Origin: Rhodobacter sp.
Lineage (GTDB): Bacteria; Pseudomonadota; Alphaproteobacteria; Rhodobacterales; Rhodobacteraceae
Assembly: GCA_016704435.1 (NCBI GenBank)
Contig: JADJAB010000007.1
Location: 157,509-221,508 of the forward strand
Direction of reading: 5' to 3'
DNA length: 64,000 bases
The notes under the pieces were generated by a model. The model did no database searches. It had not been told where the DNA came from and saw nothing but the letters and a program-made list of their open reading frames with translations. The translations under genes and the position numbers were made by a program. Below are positions 1 through 8,269 of the stretch, in pieces; the stretch's first letter is position 1, and every line of letters begins with the position of its first letter.

Positions 1-274
1 GCGCCGCGCGCCACACCACCGGGGGCAGCGCGGGGGGGCTTTGGCCCAAAGCCTTTCGTCCGGCCGCGGGGCGGGGCCGCGCCGGGCCGCCCGGGCGCCG
101 GGCCGGGAATTCTTGCAAGGAGCATGGCGAGGTTGCAACCTTCATCTTGGCCAAAATACTCCGGGGAGTTTGAGGGGCAGCGCCCCTCATCGGCCGACGC
201 CGGCACCTGGCGCGACGGGTGCCGGCAGGAATGGCTTGCGCCGGCAGGCGCGCATTTGCTTCACCGGCCGAAGG
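1..274. other. Non-coding flank downstream of purD
   Basis: No convincing gene is seen. The first 110 bases are very GC-rich with a small hairpin near 38-53. Positions 139-254 hold one copy of a structured intergenic repeat described separately. The remainder up to the purD stop shows no promoter or RNA gene that I can recognise. Confidence 0.6.
139..254 (-). repeat. Structured 116-bp intergenic repeat, copy 1
   Basis: The stretch 139-196 is the exact reverse complement of 12851-12908 (58 of 58 bases). The stretch 233-254 is the exact reverse complement of 12793-12814. The 36-base spacer between the two blocks has the same length in both copies but a different sequence. Each block contains a hairpin: a 7-bp stem with a 3-base loop at about 173-189 and a stem around 236-251. 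The repeat lies just past the purD stop, where a terminator would be expected. Confidence 0.85.
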
Positions 275-1538
275 TCAGAGCGCGCGCCAGCCGATGTCGC
301 GGCGGGCAAAGCCGTCGGGCCAGTCGATGGCGTCGACCATCGCATAAGCGGCGTCGCGGGCCTCGCGCAGCGTGCCGCCGCGCGCCGTGACGTTCAGGAC
401 GCGCCCGCCGCTGGCGATGATCCGGCCATCGGACGCAGCGGTGCCGGCGTGAAACACCATATGGCCGCTGTCTTCCGGCAATCGGTCCAGACCGCCGATC
501 TCGCTGCCCTTGGCGTAGGCGCCGGGATAGCCCCTGGCTGCAATCACGACGCTCAGCGCGTGGTCGTCGGCCCAGTTCAGCCGGGCTTCGGCCAGCCGGC
601 CTTCGGCGCAGGCCAGCATAAGGTCCAGCGCCTGCGCCCCCAGCCGCATCATCAGCACCTGCGCCTCCGGGTCGCCAAAGCGGCAGTTGTATTCCACCAG
701 GCGGGCCTGATCCCGATCGATCATCAGCCCGGCATAGAGCACCCCCTGGTAGGGCGTCCCGCGCCGGGACATCTCGCGGATCGTCGGCAGGACGATTTGT
801 TCCATCGCCTGCTGTTGCAGCGCGGGCGTCAGCACCGGTGCGGGCGAATAGGCCCCCATGCCGCCGGTGTTCGGTCCGGTGTCGCCATCAAAAGCCCGCT
901 TGTGGTCCTGCGCGGTGCCGATCGGCAGGGCGTTGATCCCGTCCGACAGGACGAAGAAGCTGGCTTCTTCGCCTTCCATGAATTCTTCGACAACCACTTC
1001 GGCCCCCGCTGCCCCGAAGGCACCGCCGAAGATGTCGTCGATGCCAGCCAGCGCCTCTTCCAGCGTCATCCCCATGATCACGCCCTTGCCGGCGGCCAGG
1101 CCATCGGCCTTGATCACCAGCGGCGCGCCCTTGGCCAGCACAAAAGCGCGGGCGGCGGCGGCATCGGTGAAGCGGGCGTAACCGGCGGTCGGCGCGGCAC
1201 AAGCGTCGCAGATCTCCTTGGTGAAGCCTTTCGATGCCTCCAGCCGTGCCGCCGCCGCCGAAGGGCCGAAGGTCAGCAGACCGGCTGCTCGCGTTGCATC
1301 GGCGACGCCGGCAGCCAGCGGCGCCTCCGGCCCGACGATGACGAAGTCGATGGCGTTTTCCTCGCAGAACACCACCACCGCCGCGCCATCGAGAATGTCG
1401 ATATCGGCCACCTCGGCCAGCATCGCGATCCCCGCATTGCCGGGGGGCGACGATCAGCCGGTCGCATTTCGGGTTCTGCTTCACCGCCCAGGCCAGCGCA
1501 TGTTCCCGCCCCCCGCCGCCGAGAATGAGAATGTTCAT
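275..1538 (-). CDS. purD: Phosphoribosylamine-glycine ligase PurD (frameshifted)
   Basis: This enzyme makes glycinamide ribonucleotide from phosphoribosylamine, glycine and ATP in purine synthesis. The N-terminus begins MNILILGGGGREHALAWA, the family's nucleotide-binding start. The ATP-grasp signatures follow, including KADGLAAGKGV, GDTGPNTGGMGAYSPAP and the metal-binding EYNCRFGDPEAQ. The reading frame changes at about 1441-1446, within a run of six G on the + strand. With one G fewer, the translation continues as APGNAGIAMLAEVADIDIL, as in intact homologues, giving about 420 residues, the normal length. The start at 1538 is the only methionine that fits the family N-terminus. Because the enzyme is a core one and the change sits in a homopolymer, a sequencing error is more likely than decay. 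It is divergent from a small secreted protein gene. Confidence 0.92.
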
Positions 1539-1654
1539 CTGTGCCCCCGCTGGCCTTTTGCCGGGCTTCTAGGCGCTGGACGGGCAGGGGGCAAGCCATC
1601 TTGCGCCCGCCTTCCGGCGCTGGCACCATCGCCGCGACACAATCGGAGGATGCC

Positions 1655-2029
1655 ATGATCCGGCGCGTTTTTCTTCTGTCGCTTGCAGCCCTTGCGGCAG
1701 CCCCCGCCCTGACGGCGCAACAGGCCGCGCGGTTCAACGCCGTTGCCCTGCGCCGGGCGTTCGAGGCGCTGCCCGAAGCCAGCCGCAAGAAGGTGCAGGA
1801 AGAACTGCGCACCGGCGGCTTTTATCGCGGCGCGGTGGACGGTCGCTACGGGCCGGGCACGGAAGAGGCGCTGGCGGCGGCGGCCGGGTTCATCATCTTC
1901 AACTCGCGCGAAACGGTGCAGCTTGATCTTCTGACAGAACCGGGGACCACGGCCTATCTGGACGGTTTGGTCACCGGCGCGCTGGCGGGCTATCTTTACG
2001 GTGAAGGCAACGAATGCGACAGCTGCTGA
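1655..2029 (+). CDS. Small secreted protein with peptidoglycan-binding-like repeat
   Basis: The protein has 124 residues. Residues 1-20 form a signal peptide (basic start, Leu/Ala core, cleavage near ALTAQQ). The middle contains GFYRGAVDGRYGPGTEEAL, which resembles the PG_binding_1 fold motif (short helix, GxxDGxxGxxT). No catalytic domain is visible. It ends with two cysteines (NECDSC). ATG 1655 is chosen because GGAGG lies 5 bases upstream at 1645-1649 and the signal peptide starts there. It precedes xseA with only 28 bases between the stop and the chosen xseA start, so they may be co-transcribed. The function is not known beyond a probable envelope location. Confidence 0.75.
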   Translation: MIRRVFLLSLAALAAAPALTAQQAARFNAVALRRAFEALPEASRKKVQEELRTGGFYRGAVDGRYGPGTEEALAAAAGFIIFNSRETVQLDLLTEPGTTAYLDGLVTGALAGYLYGEGNECDSC

Positions 2030-2057
2030 TCCGCGCGGAGCGGCATGGGGCCAGCGA

Positions 2058-3650
2058 ATGAACGACCTGATCGACGAAATCTCGCCCGCCCTCGGCAACA
2101 GCCCGGAATACACCGTCTCGGAACTGTCCGGCGCGGTGAAGCGGGTGATCGAGGGCGAATTCGGCATGGTTCGGGTGCGCGGCGAGGTGGGGCGGGTCAG
2201 CCGTCCAGCCTCGGGGCATCTCTATTTCGATCTGAAGGATGACCGCGCGGTGATCGCCGCGATCAGCTGGAAAGGGCAGGTCGCGAAGATGCAGGTGCAG
2301 CCGGAAGAAGGAATGGAGGTGGTGGCCACGGGCCGGATGACCACCTTCCCCGGCCAGTCGAAGTATCAGCTGATTGTCGAGGACGTGGCCCCTGCGGGTG
2401 CGGGCGCCCTGATGGCGATGCTGGAAAAGCGCCGGGCGGCATTGCTGGCTGAGGGGCTGTTCGATGCTGCTCGCAAGAAGCCCATCCCTTATCTGCCGGG
2501 GGTGATCGGGGTGATCACCTCTCCCTCCGGTGCGGTGATCCGCGATATCCTGCACCGCTTGCGCGACCGGTTTCCACGCCACGTGCTGATCTGGCCGGTG
2601 GCGGTGCAGGGCCAGGCCTGCGCGGCCGAGGTGGCGGCGGCGATCCGCGGGTTCAACGGCTTGCTCGAGGGTGGGGCGATCCCGCGGCCCGATGTGATCA
2701 TCGTGGCGCGGGGCGGCGGGTCGCTGGAGGACCTCTGGGGCTTCAACGAGGAGGTGGTGGTCCGGGCGGCGGCGGCCTCGGCCATCCCGCTGATCTCGGC
2801 GGTGGGCCACGAGACCGACACCACGCTGATCGACCACGCGGCAGACCTGCGCGCGCCCACCCCCACGGCTGCGGCGGAACTGGCGGTGCCGGTGCGGCTG
2901 GACCTGATGGCGGCTGTGGCCGATCTGGCGGCGCGGATGGCGCGCGGGGTTGCGGGCGGGGTGGAGCGTCGGCAGGTGCGCCTGCGCGACCTGTCGCGCG
3001 CCCTGCCACGCCCCGAGGCGCTGACCGGGGCGGCCGCGCAGCGGCTGGACCTGTGGGCCGGGCGGCTCTCGGGTGCGCTGGGGCTGATGGTCATCCGCAA
3101 GCGAGGTCTGCGCGACCGGGTGGCCGGGCCGATGCGGCCCAAGTTGTTGTTGCGGCTGGTGGAGCGACGGCGCGACGCCGTGGCCGGGCTGGCCGGCCGG
3201 CTGGACGACCGGGCGCAGCGGGCTTTGGAGCGGCGCCATGCGGGCTTCGACAAATGGGCGTCGCGGCTGGCCCCGGCGCTGGCTGGCCTGCTGGCGCGGG
3301 CGGGGCGCGATCTGTCGCGCGAACGGGATCGGGTCGCGGCACTGGCATTGCGGCTGGACGCGGCCCCGCGCCGGCGCTTCGATGATCTGGCGCGGCGACT
3401 GGCGCAGATCGACCGCACCCGCCAGACGCTGGGCCATGCCGAAACCATGAAGCGCGGCTTTGCCGTGGTGCGGGGCGATGGCAAGGTCGTCACCAGCCGG
3501 GCGGCGGCGGCAAAGGCGGGAGCGCTGGAGCTGGAATTTCACGATGGGAGGCTGGCGGTCGGGGCGGGTGGGGAGGGGCCTGCGCCGCCCACAGCGCCAC
3601 CGCGCAAGCCCAAGGGCAGCGGCGATGGCGGGCAGGGCAGTCTGTTCTAG
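2058..3650 (+). CDS. xseA: Exodeoxyribonuclease VII large subunit
   Basis: XseA is the large subunit of the single-strand-specific exonuclease VII, which works with XseB to degrade DNA into short oligonucleotides. The N-terminal OB-fold carries VRGEVGRVSRPASGHLYFDLKD at about residues 30-55. The core follows with GVIGVITSPSGAVIRDI, the DVIIVARGGGSLEDLWGFNEE motif and SAVGHETDTTLIDHAADLRAPTPT. The C-terminal half is Arg/Leu-rich and likely helical, as in the family. Length is about 530 residues, a little longer than E. coli XseA. I start at ATG 2058 (MNDLIDE), which removes a non-conserved 19-residue extension from an upstream ATG at 2001 that overlaps the previous gene. XseB is not in the window. 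Confidence 0.95.
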   Translation: MNDLIDEISPALGNSPEYTVSELSGAVKRVIEGEFGMVRVRGEVGRVSRPASGHLYFDLKDDRAVIAAISWKGQVAKMQVQPEEGMEVVATGRMTTFPGQSKYQLIVEDVAPAGAGALMAMLEKRRAALLAEGLFDAARKKPIPYLPGVIGVITSPSGAVIRDILHRLRDRFPRHVLIWPVAVQGQACAAEVAAAIRGFNGLLEGGAIPRPDVIIVARGGGSLEDLWGFNEEVVVRAAAASAIPLISAVGHETDTTLIDHAADLRAPTPTAAAELAVPVRLDLMAAVADLAARMARGVAGGVERRQVRLRDLSRALPRPEALTGAAAQRLDLWAGRLSGALGLMVIRKRGLRDRVAGPMRPKLLLRLVERRRDAVAGLAGRLDDRAQRALERRHAGFDKWASRLAPALAGLLARAGRDLSRERDRVAALALRLDAAPRRRFDDLARRLAQIDRTRQTLGHAETMKRGFAVVRGDGKVVTSRAAAAKAGALELEFHDGRLAVGAGGEGPAPPTAPPRKPKGSGDGGQGSLF

Positions 3651-3671
3651 GCAATGGAGAGAGCCGGGGAA

Positions 3672-3971
3672 ATGAGCGCCTTTGCCCGATACGTGGCCTT
3701 CCTGCATCCGGTGCCCGGCAGGACCACCGACGAAGCCGCGATCCGGGCGCATGTGGCCTGGTTGCGCGCGCTTGATGCGGCGGGGCAGCTGGAACTGGCC
3801 GGGCCGTTTGGCGACGGTTCGGGCGGGATGGTGATCCTGCGCGCCGAAAGCGAAACGCAGGCCCGCGCGCTGGCCGAGGCCGACCCCTACGTCAGAAGCG
3901 GCCTGCGCCGGCTGGAGCTGCGGCGCTGGGACTTGTCTTGCGAAGGCAACAACCACATGGGGATGGGCTGA
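3672..3971 (+). CDS. YciI-family protein
   Basis: This 99-residue protein matches the YciI-like dimeric alpha-beta barrel family in pattern: an N-terminal ARYVAFLHPVPG strand, RAHVAWLRALDAAGQLELAGPF, then ALAEADPYVRSGLRRLELRRWD near the C-terminus. The EADPYV segment corresponds to the conserved DPF/DPY motif of the family. The biochemical role of most members is unknown. It starts 21 bases after xseA, preceded by a purine-rich stretch (GGGGAA), so it is probably in the same transcript. The tail (NNHMGMG) is not part of the fold. Confidence 0.8.
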   Translation: MSAFARYVAFLHPVPGRTTDEAAIRAHVAWLRALDAAGQLELAGPFGDGSGGMVILRAESETQARALAEADPYVRSGLRRLELRRWDLSCEGNNHMGMG

Positions 3972-4020
3972 AGCGGCGGCGCCCGGACGGCGGCTTCCGG
4001 CTACAGTCAGGCGGCCCGAG

Positions 4021-4431
4021 TCAGGCCCCGAGCCATTCGTTGCAGCTCATCGCGGTGGTGCCGGGGTGCAGATAGATCGGCTCTGCCTCGGGGTCGCCGC
4101 CCAGATAGGCCGACAAACCGTTGCCGATGTCGAAATAGGTCCAGCAATCGGGGTTCACAGGGTCGTCCTCATAGGTGAAGCAGATCATCTCGCCCACCTG
4201 TTTCCAGGTGCCGAACATGCAGCCGCGCGAATCCTCCCAGATCGAGCGGCCGCCGGGCAGGAATTTCTCGACCCCGTAGACCGAACCGCCGGACCAGGTA
4301 TCCATTACGGTCCCGCGGGTCAGCGCGTCGAATTCCTCGGCGGTCAGCGGGCGCGCATCCTCGGCCCCGGCCAGTGCCGGAAGCAGCAGCGCCGCCAGCA
4401 ATCCCAGCCCCGAAAGGCGCAGGCCGGCCAT
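4021..4431 (-). CDS. Secreted protein of unknown function, paralogue of the next gene
   Basis: This 136-residue protein has a clear signal peptide (residues 1-23, cleavage near AGA-ED). The mature part starts LTAEEFDALTRG and contains aromatic, Cys-containing segments (CMFGTW, MICFTYED, DCWTYF). The same pattern is seen in the protein encoded just upstream (4434-4832): TAAEFDAYVTGKT, CEYGHW, LICFVYEY, HCWTFW. The two are therefore diverged tandem duplicates. Four cysteines at matching places suggest disulfides in the periplasm. No named enzyme family is recognised. The start is 2 bases after the stop of the upstream paralogue, so the pair is one operon. Confidence 0.8.
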   Translation of the reverse strand: MAGLRLSGLGLLAALLLPALAGAEDARPLTAEEFDALTRGTVMDTWSGGSVYGVEKFLPGGRSIWEDSRGCMFGTWKQVGEMICFTYEDDPVNPDCWTYFDIGNGLSAYLGGDPEAEPIYLHPGTTAMSCNEWLGA

Positions 4432-4433
4432 TG

Positions 4434-4832
4434 TCACACCCCCACGTCGGGGCCCGGGCAGTTCAGCCCGTCGGTCGTCTGTGCGACCTCTGACAGTTCC
4501 GCCCCCGGCACGTCGTCGACCGACCGCGCCCGAAGCCCGGCGCCCTCTTGCCAGAAGGTCCAGCAATGCTCTCCTGGGCTGTATTCGTAGACAAAGCAGA
4601 TCAGGTCGCCCTTTTCGAACCAGTGGCCGTATTCGCAATCCATGCCGGTCGGGCGCCAGGCGACGCGGCGGTCGGGCAGGTACTGCTCGATCCCGAAGAC
4701 CGAGCCGTATTGCGTATAGGTCAGCGTCTTGCCGGTGACATAGGCATCGAATTCGGCGGCCGTCATCGGGTCTTCGGCGGCAACGGCGCCAGTGGCAAGC
4801 GCAAGCAGGGCAGGGATCGCAAGGGCGCGCAT
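4434..4832 (-). CDS. Secreted protein of unknown function, first of a tandem pair
   Basis: The protein has 132 residues and a signal peptide of about 19 residues (cleavage near VAA-ED). The mature domain repeats the plan of its downstream neighbour: an EFDAYVTGKTLTY start, GSVFGIEQYLPDRRVAW, then paired Cys/aromatic strands and an ELSEVAQTTDGLNCPG tail. The pattern suggests a small beta-rich, disulfide-bonded periplasmic domain. The function is unknown. It is transcribed in the same direction as the AlkB-like gene upstream (4892-6007), with about 60 bases between them. Confidence 0.8.
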   Translation of the reverse strand: MRALAIPALLALATGAVAAEDPMTAAEFDAYVTGKTLTYTQYGSVFGIEQYLPDRRVAWRPTGMDCEYGHWFEKGDLICFVYEYSPGEHCWTFWQEGAGLRARSVDDVPGAELSEVAQTTDGLNCPGPDVGV

Positions 4833-4891
4833 CAAGGGGTTTCTCCGGTCGTTGCCGCCAGAGCCTGCCAGAGCGGCGCGGCAAAGGCCAG

Positions 4892-6007
4892 TCAGCCTTC
4901 CGTGACCTTGGCGGCTGTGGCGGGCAGGGCGGCGGCGGGCGCTTGCCACTGCCGCAGATGCCGCCGGATCGCGCGTTTCCACAGCCGCGGAAAGAACGCC
5001 AGCGTGCAGGCCACCGGCAGCGGCCAGGGCAGGCGCGGTGCCTCGTCCGGCCCCGGCAGGCGCAGCGCCGGATAGGGCCGCGACGGATGGGCGTGGTGGT
5101 CGGAATGGCGCGGCGCATTCAGCATCATGGCCGAGGAAAACCACGGGCCGGAGTTCCAGCTATGCGCCATCCCCACCGGCTCCAGCCGGCCACCGGGAAG
5201 GGTCTTTCGCCGCAGCCCATAGTGCTGCACATAGTCCGAGACCAGGATCTGCGCCTGCGCATGCAGCCCAAGCCCTGCCCAGACCAGCAGCCCCGCCCAT
5301 CCCGCCACGGCGAAGCCGATCCCGAGCGAAGCGAGGCTGCCTGTGACATACACGGCATAGGGATGCACCCCGCGCGGCCCGCCAGCCCCGTTGGAAGACC
5401 TGGCACGCAAGGCGGTTTCCTCGTGCCAGCCCTGCCGGAAGCTGCCCGTCCAGGCGCGCGGGGCAAAGCGGTAAAAGCCCATGCCTTCGGGCGCGGAATT
5501 GGGGTCCAGCGCACTGGCCGCATGGCGGTGATGCACCAGCCGGTGCGCCGATGCGTGCTGGCCGAACAGAATCGCGGCATAGAAGGCCACGCCCAGCCGG
5601 AACAGCCAGCGGTTGCCCCGGTGGATCAGTTCATGCGCCGCCGGATGCGCGACCTGTCCCAGCCAGAAGCCGCAGCCCAGAAACAGCACCGCCCGTTCCG
5701 CGCCTGACAGGGGTGATGCCCCCGCCACCGCCCATGTCGCCAGCGGCAGCAGCGCCAGCGCCGACAGCCCCACCGCCGCCAGCAGCGCGTCCGAGCCGGG
5801 AAACTCCTGCCCCTCTTCTGCGTCTCCGGCGACGTAAGGGATCAGCCGGTCCAGTGCGGCGGCAAGGCCGGCCATGTAGACAAACCCCGCCCAGACCCAG
5901 GCGCCGCCCTGCCACAGGCCGAGTCCGAACAGCGGGACCGGTGTCAGGGCGGCAGCCGCGAAGGCGGCCAGCGGCAGGGGTTTGCGGATGGACGGCGTCT
6001 GGGTCAT
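4892..6007 (-). CDS. alkB: AlkB-like membrane di-iron alkane 1-monooxygenase
   Basis: This is a membrane fatty-acid-desaturase-superfamily protein of about 371 residues. The histidine boxes expected for AlkB are all present in order: HELIHR (in HPAAHELIHRGNR), HRLVHHRH and HSDHHAHP near the C-terminus. The AlkB-type signature NYxEHYGL appears as SDYVQHYGLRRK. Four to six hydrophobic segments surround the boxes. Known AlkB enzymes hydroxylate medium-chain alkanes at the terminal carbon with rubredoxin as electron donor. No rubredoxin gene is seen nearby. ATG 6007 (MTQTPSIRK) is preferred over upstream in-frame starts because the extension is not membrane-like and would overlap the divergent promoter region. 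Substrate remains inferred. Confidence 0.85.
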   Translation of the reverse strand: MTQTPSIRKPLPLAAFAAAALTPVPLFGLGLWQGGAWVWAGFVYMAGLAAALDRLIPYVAGDAEEGQEFPGSDALLAAVGLSALALLPLATWAVAGASPLSGAERAVLFLGCGFWLGQVAHPAAHELIHRGNRWLFRLGVAFYAAILFGQHASAHRLVHHRHAASALDPNSAPEGMGFYRFAPRAWTGSFRQGWHEETALRARSSNGAGGPRGVHPYAVYVTGSLASLGIGFAVAGWAGLLVWAGLGLHAQAQILVSDYVQHYGLRRKTLPGGRLEPVGMAHSWNSGPWFSSAMMLNAPRHSDHHAHPSRPYPALRLPGPDEAPRLPWPLPVACTLAFFPRLWKRAIRRHLRQWQAPAAALPATAAKVTEG

Positions 6008-6075
6008 GGTTGGCCGCAAGGGAAGCATGAATTTCCGGCAGGAGAAAGGCCGCAGCATGCCGCAGGCGCAAAGCC

Positions 6076-6780
6076 GTGGATGAATGGATGGCAATGCAAT
6101 CGGCGTCTTTGGGGCTGGTCGCGGCGCTTGCGGCCTTGGTCTACTGGGCCCTGATCTTCATCAGCGACGGGTCGGGCCTGTCCTCGGCGCTGATGAAGAC
6201 TGCCTCGACAGCACTTCTTGCGCTGATCTTGCTGCATCAGATGCAGGTCTCGCCCGGCCTGTGGCCAGTGGCGCTGGGTCTGGCTTTGGGGGCGACGGGC
6301 GACTGGTTTCTGGCCCGCACCGGGCAGGCGGCGTTTCTGGCCGGGATGGCGGCCTTTGGTGCCGGGCATCTGGCCTATGCGGGCGGACTTCTGGCACGGT
6401 CGGCGGATCTGGGGTTTGGTGGGCCGGGTCTTGGTGAGGTCGTGGCGGCAGGTGCCTTGCTTGCCCTGATGGTCTCGACCGAGGTCTGGCTGGCGCCGCG
6501 CACCGGCGACCTGCGCTGGCCTGTCAGGGCCTATGTGGTGTCGATCGGGCTGATGGGCCTGACGCTGGTCGCGCTGCCTGCACATCCCGCACAGGGCTGG
6601 CTGCGTCTGGGCGGGGGGCTGTTCATCCTGTCGGATTTCCTGCTGGCGCTGCGGTTGTTCGTGATCGTCGACAAGGGGCGACAACGCGCGCTCTCGGTGG
6701 CTCTCTGGCCTGCCTATTGGACCGGGCAGGCGCTTATCGGCTGGGCGTCGATCCTGTTCTGGGCGACGCGTCAGGTCTGA
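6076..6780 (+). CDS. Lysoplasmalogenase / YhhN-family membrane protein
   Basis: The protein has 234 residues and about eight hydrophobic segments spread over the whole length. The pattern GLALGATGDWFLARTG, FGAGHLAYAGGLLA and GGGLFILSDFLLALRLF matches the YhhN/TMEM86 family, in which the conserved GD and SD acidic residues lie in membrane helices. TMEM86 members hydrolyse lysoplasmalogen; the substrate of bacterial members is mostly untested. It is divergent from the AlkB-like gene, with 68 bases between the starts. Confidence 0.78.
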   Translation: MDEWMAMQSASLGLVAALAALVYWALIFISDGSGLSSALMKTASTALLALILLHQMQVSPGLWPVALGLALGATGDWFLARTGQAAFLAGMAAFGAGHLAYAGGLLARSADLGFGGPGLGEVVAAGALLALMVSTEVWLAPRTGDLRWPVRAYVVSIGLMGLTLVALPAHPAQGWLRLGGGLFILSDFLLALRLFVIVDKGRQRALSVALWPAYWTGQALIGWASILFWATRQV

Positions 6781-6841
6781 AACCCTTCCAATGCCCGGTC
6801 AAAGGCACTAGGTGAAGCGGAGTGAGCAAGAGGCCCGGCCG

Positions 6842-8269
6842 ATGTCGTTTTTCAAGAAGCTAAAGGATCGGCTGTTCCGGTCGTCGGACAAGATCAGCGA
6901 CGGGCTGGACGCGCTGGTGGCCGAAGGCGCCGAGGACGCGGCACCTGACCGGCCCCTGGCCGAAACACCGGCAGAAGCGGTGGAAGCGGCAGTGGAATCT
7001 GCGGTAGCGGCGGCGACCGGCGTTCCGGCGCTTTCCGACGCCGCCGAACCCGCGCCCTCCGAACCCGCGTCCGATGGCGAACTTGATGAATTCGACGCCG
7101 CCCTGGCCGCACAGGCCGAGGCCGCGCGCGAAGCCGCCGAAGAGGCGGCGGCTCTGGCGCCAAAGGAGGATGCGCCCGAGCCTGCGGTAACGGCAGACAG
7201 CGAGTTCGCCGATGAGGAAGCGCCGCCGCAACAGCTGCCCGACGCCCCGCCCGTGCCATCTGCCCCACCGGTTGCAAGGGCACTGCCCGGTCTGAAGCCG
7301 CCGGCCGAAGTGGCCTCGGTCGTGCCTGCGGCCAGTGCGCCGGTGGCGGCCGCAGTGACCGGTGCGGCGGAACCGGCACCGCAGAAGGCGGGCTTTCTGG
7401 GCCGGCTGTTCGGGCGCGGCACGGCGGATGAACCGCGCCGGGTGCTGGACGACGCCATGCTGGAAAGCCTGGAAGAATTGCTGATCCAGGCCGATCTCGG
7501 CCCGGAAACGGCGGTGCGGGTCACGGCAAATATCGCGGAGGGGCGGTTCGGCAAGAAGATCTCCACCCGTGAGTTGAAAGGGGCGCTGGCCGCCGAAGTG
7601 GCGCGGATCATGACGCCGGTCGCGAAACCGATGCCCTTGTATCCGCAGAAACCTCAGGTGGTGCTGGTGGTGGGGGTCAATGGCTCGGGCAAGACCACCA
7701 CGATCGGCAAGCTGGCCAGCCAGTTCCGCGCCGCCGGCAAGAAGGTGGTGATCGCCGCGGGCGACACCTTCCGCGCCGCGGCGGTGGAGCAGTTGCAGAT
7801 TTGGGGCAGCCGGGCCGGTGTGCCGGTGCTTACCGCGCCGGAAGGCAGCGACCCGGCCTCGCTGGCCTTCGATGCGCTGACCAAGGCCAAGGCCGATGGC
7901 GCGGATCTGCTGATGATCGACACGGCAGGGCGGCTGCAGAACCGCGCCGATCTGATGGAGGAACTGGCCAAGATCGTCCGCGTCATCCGCAAGGTGGACG
8001 CGACCGCGCCGCACAACACGCTGCTGGTGCTGGACGCGACGACCGGCCAGAACGCGCTGACCCAGGTCGAGATTTTCCGCAAGATTGCCGATGTTTCCGG
8101 GCTGGTGATGACCAAGCTTGACGGAACCGCAAAAGGTGGTGTGCTGGTGGCGCTGGCCGACCGGTTCGGGCTGCCGATCCATGCCATCGGCGTGGGCGAG
8201 CAGATCGACGACCTGTCGCCCTTCGACCCGGAAGATTTCGCCCGCGCATTGGTGGGACTGGAGGGGTGA
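6842..8269 (+). CDS. ftsY: Signal recognition particle receptor FtsY
   Basis: FtsY docks the SRP-ribosome complex at the inner membrane for co-translational protein insertion. The first about 190 residues form the acidic, Ala/Glu/Pro-rich A domain. The NG domain follows: helical N region (LDDAMLESLEELLIQADLG), then the GTPase motifs GVNGSGKTTT (G1), AAGDTFRAAAVEQL, DTAGRLQNRADLM (G3), TKLDGTAKGG (G4) and the closing GVGEQIDDLSPF. Length (475) is typical for alphaproteobacteria. I choose ATG 6842 (MSFFKKLKDRLFRSS), a typical amphipathic FtsY start, rather than the ATG 30 bases upstream. The stop overlaps the start of the next gene (TGATG). Confidence 0.96.
   Translation: MSFFKKLKDRLFRSSDKISDGLDALVAEGAEDAAPDRPLAETPAEAVEAAVESAVAAATGVPALSDAAEPAPSEPASDGELDEFDAALAAQAEAAREAAEEAAALAPKEDAPEPAVTADSEFADEEAPPQQLPDAPPVPSAPPVARALPGLKPPAEVASVVPAASAPVAAAVTGAAEPAPQKAGFLGRLFGRGTADEPRRVLDDAMLESLEELLIQADLGPETAVRVTANIAEGRFGKKISTRELKGALAAEVARIMTPVAKPMPLYPQKPQVVLVVGVNGSGKTTTIGKLASQFRAAGKKVVIAAGDTFRAAAVEQLQIWGSRAGVPVLTAPEGSDPASLAFDALTKAKADGADLLMIDTAGRLQNRADLMEELAKIVRVIRKVDATAPHNTLLVLDATTGQNALTQVEIFRKIADVSGLVMTKLDGTAKGGVLVALADRFGLPIHAIGVGEQIDDLSPFDPEDFARALVGLEG

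Noticed and set aside
41..1528. A 495-codon forward frame opposite purD
   Set aside because: The minus strand encodes the conserved PurD sequence; the forward translation has no recognisable domain and a shadow-like composition.
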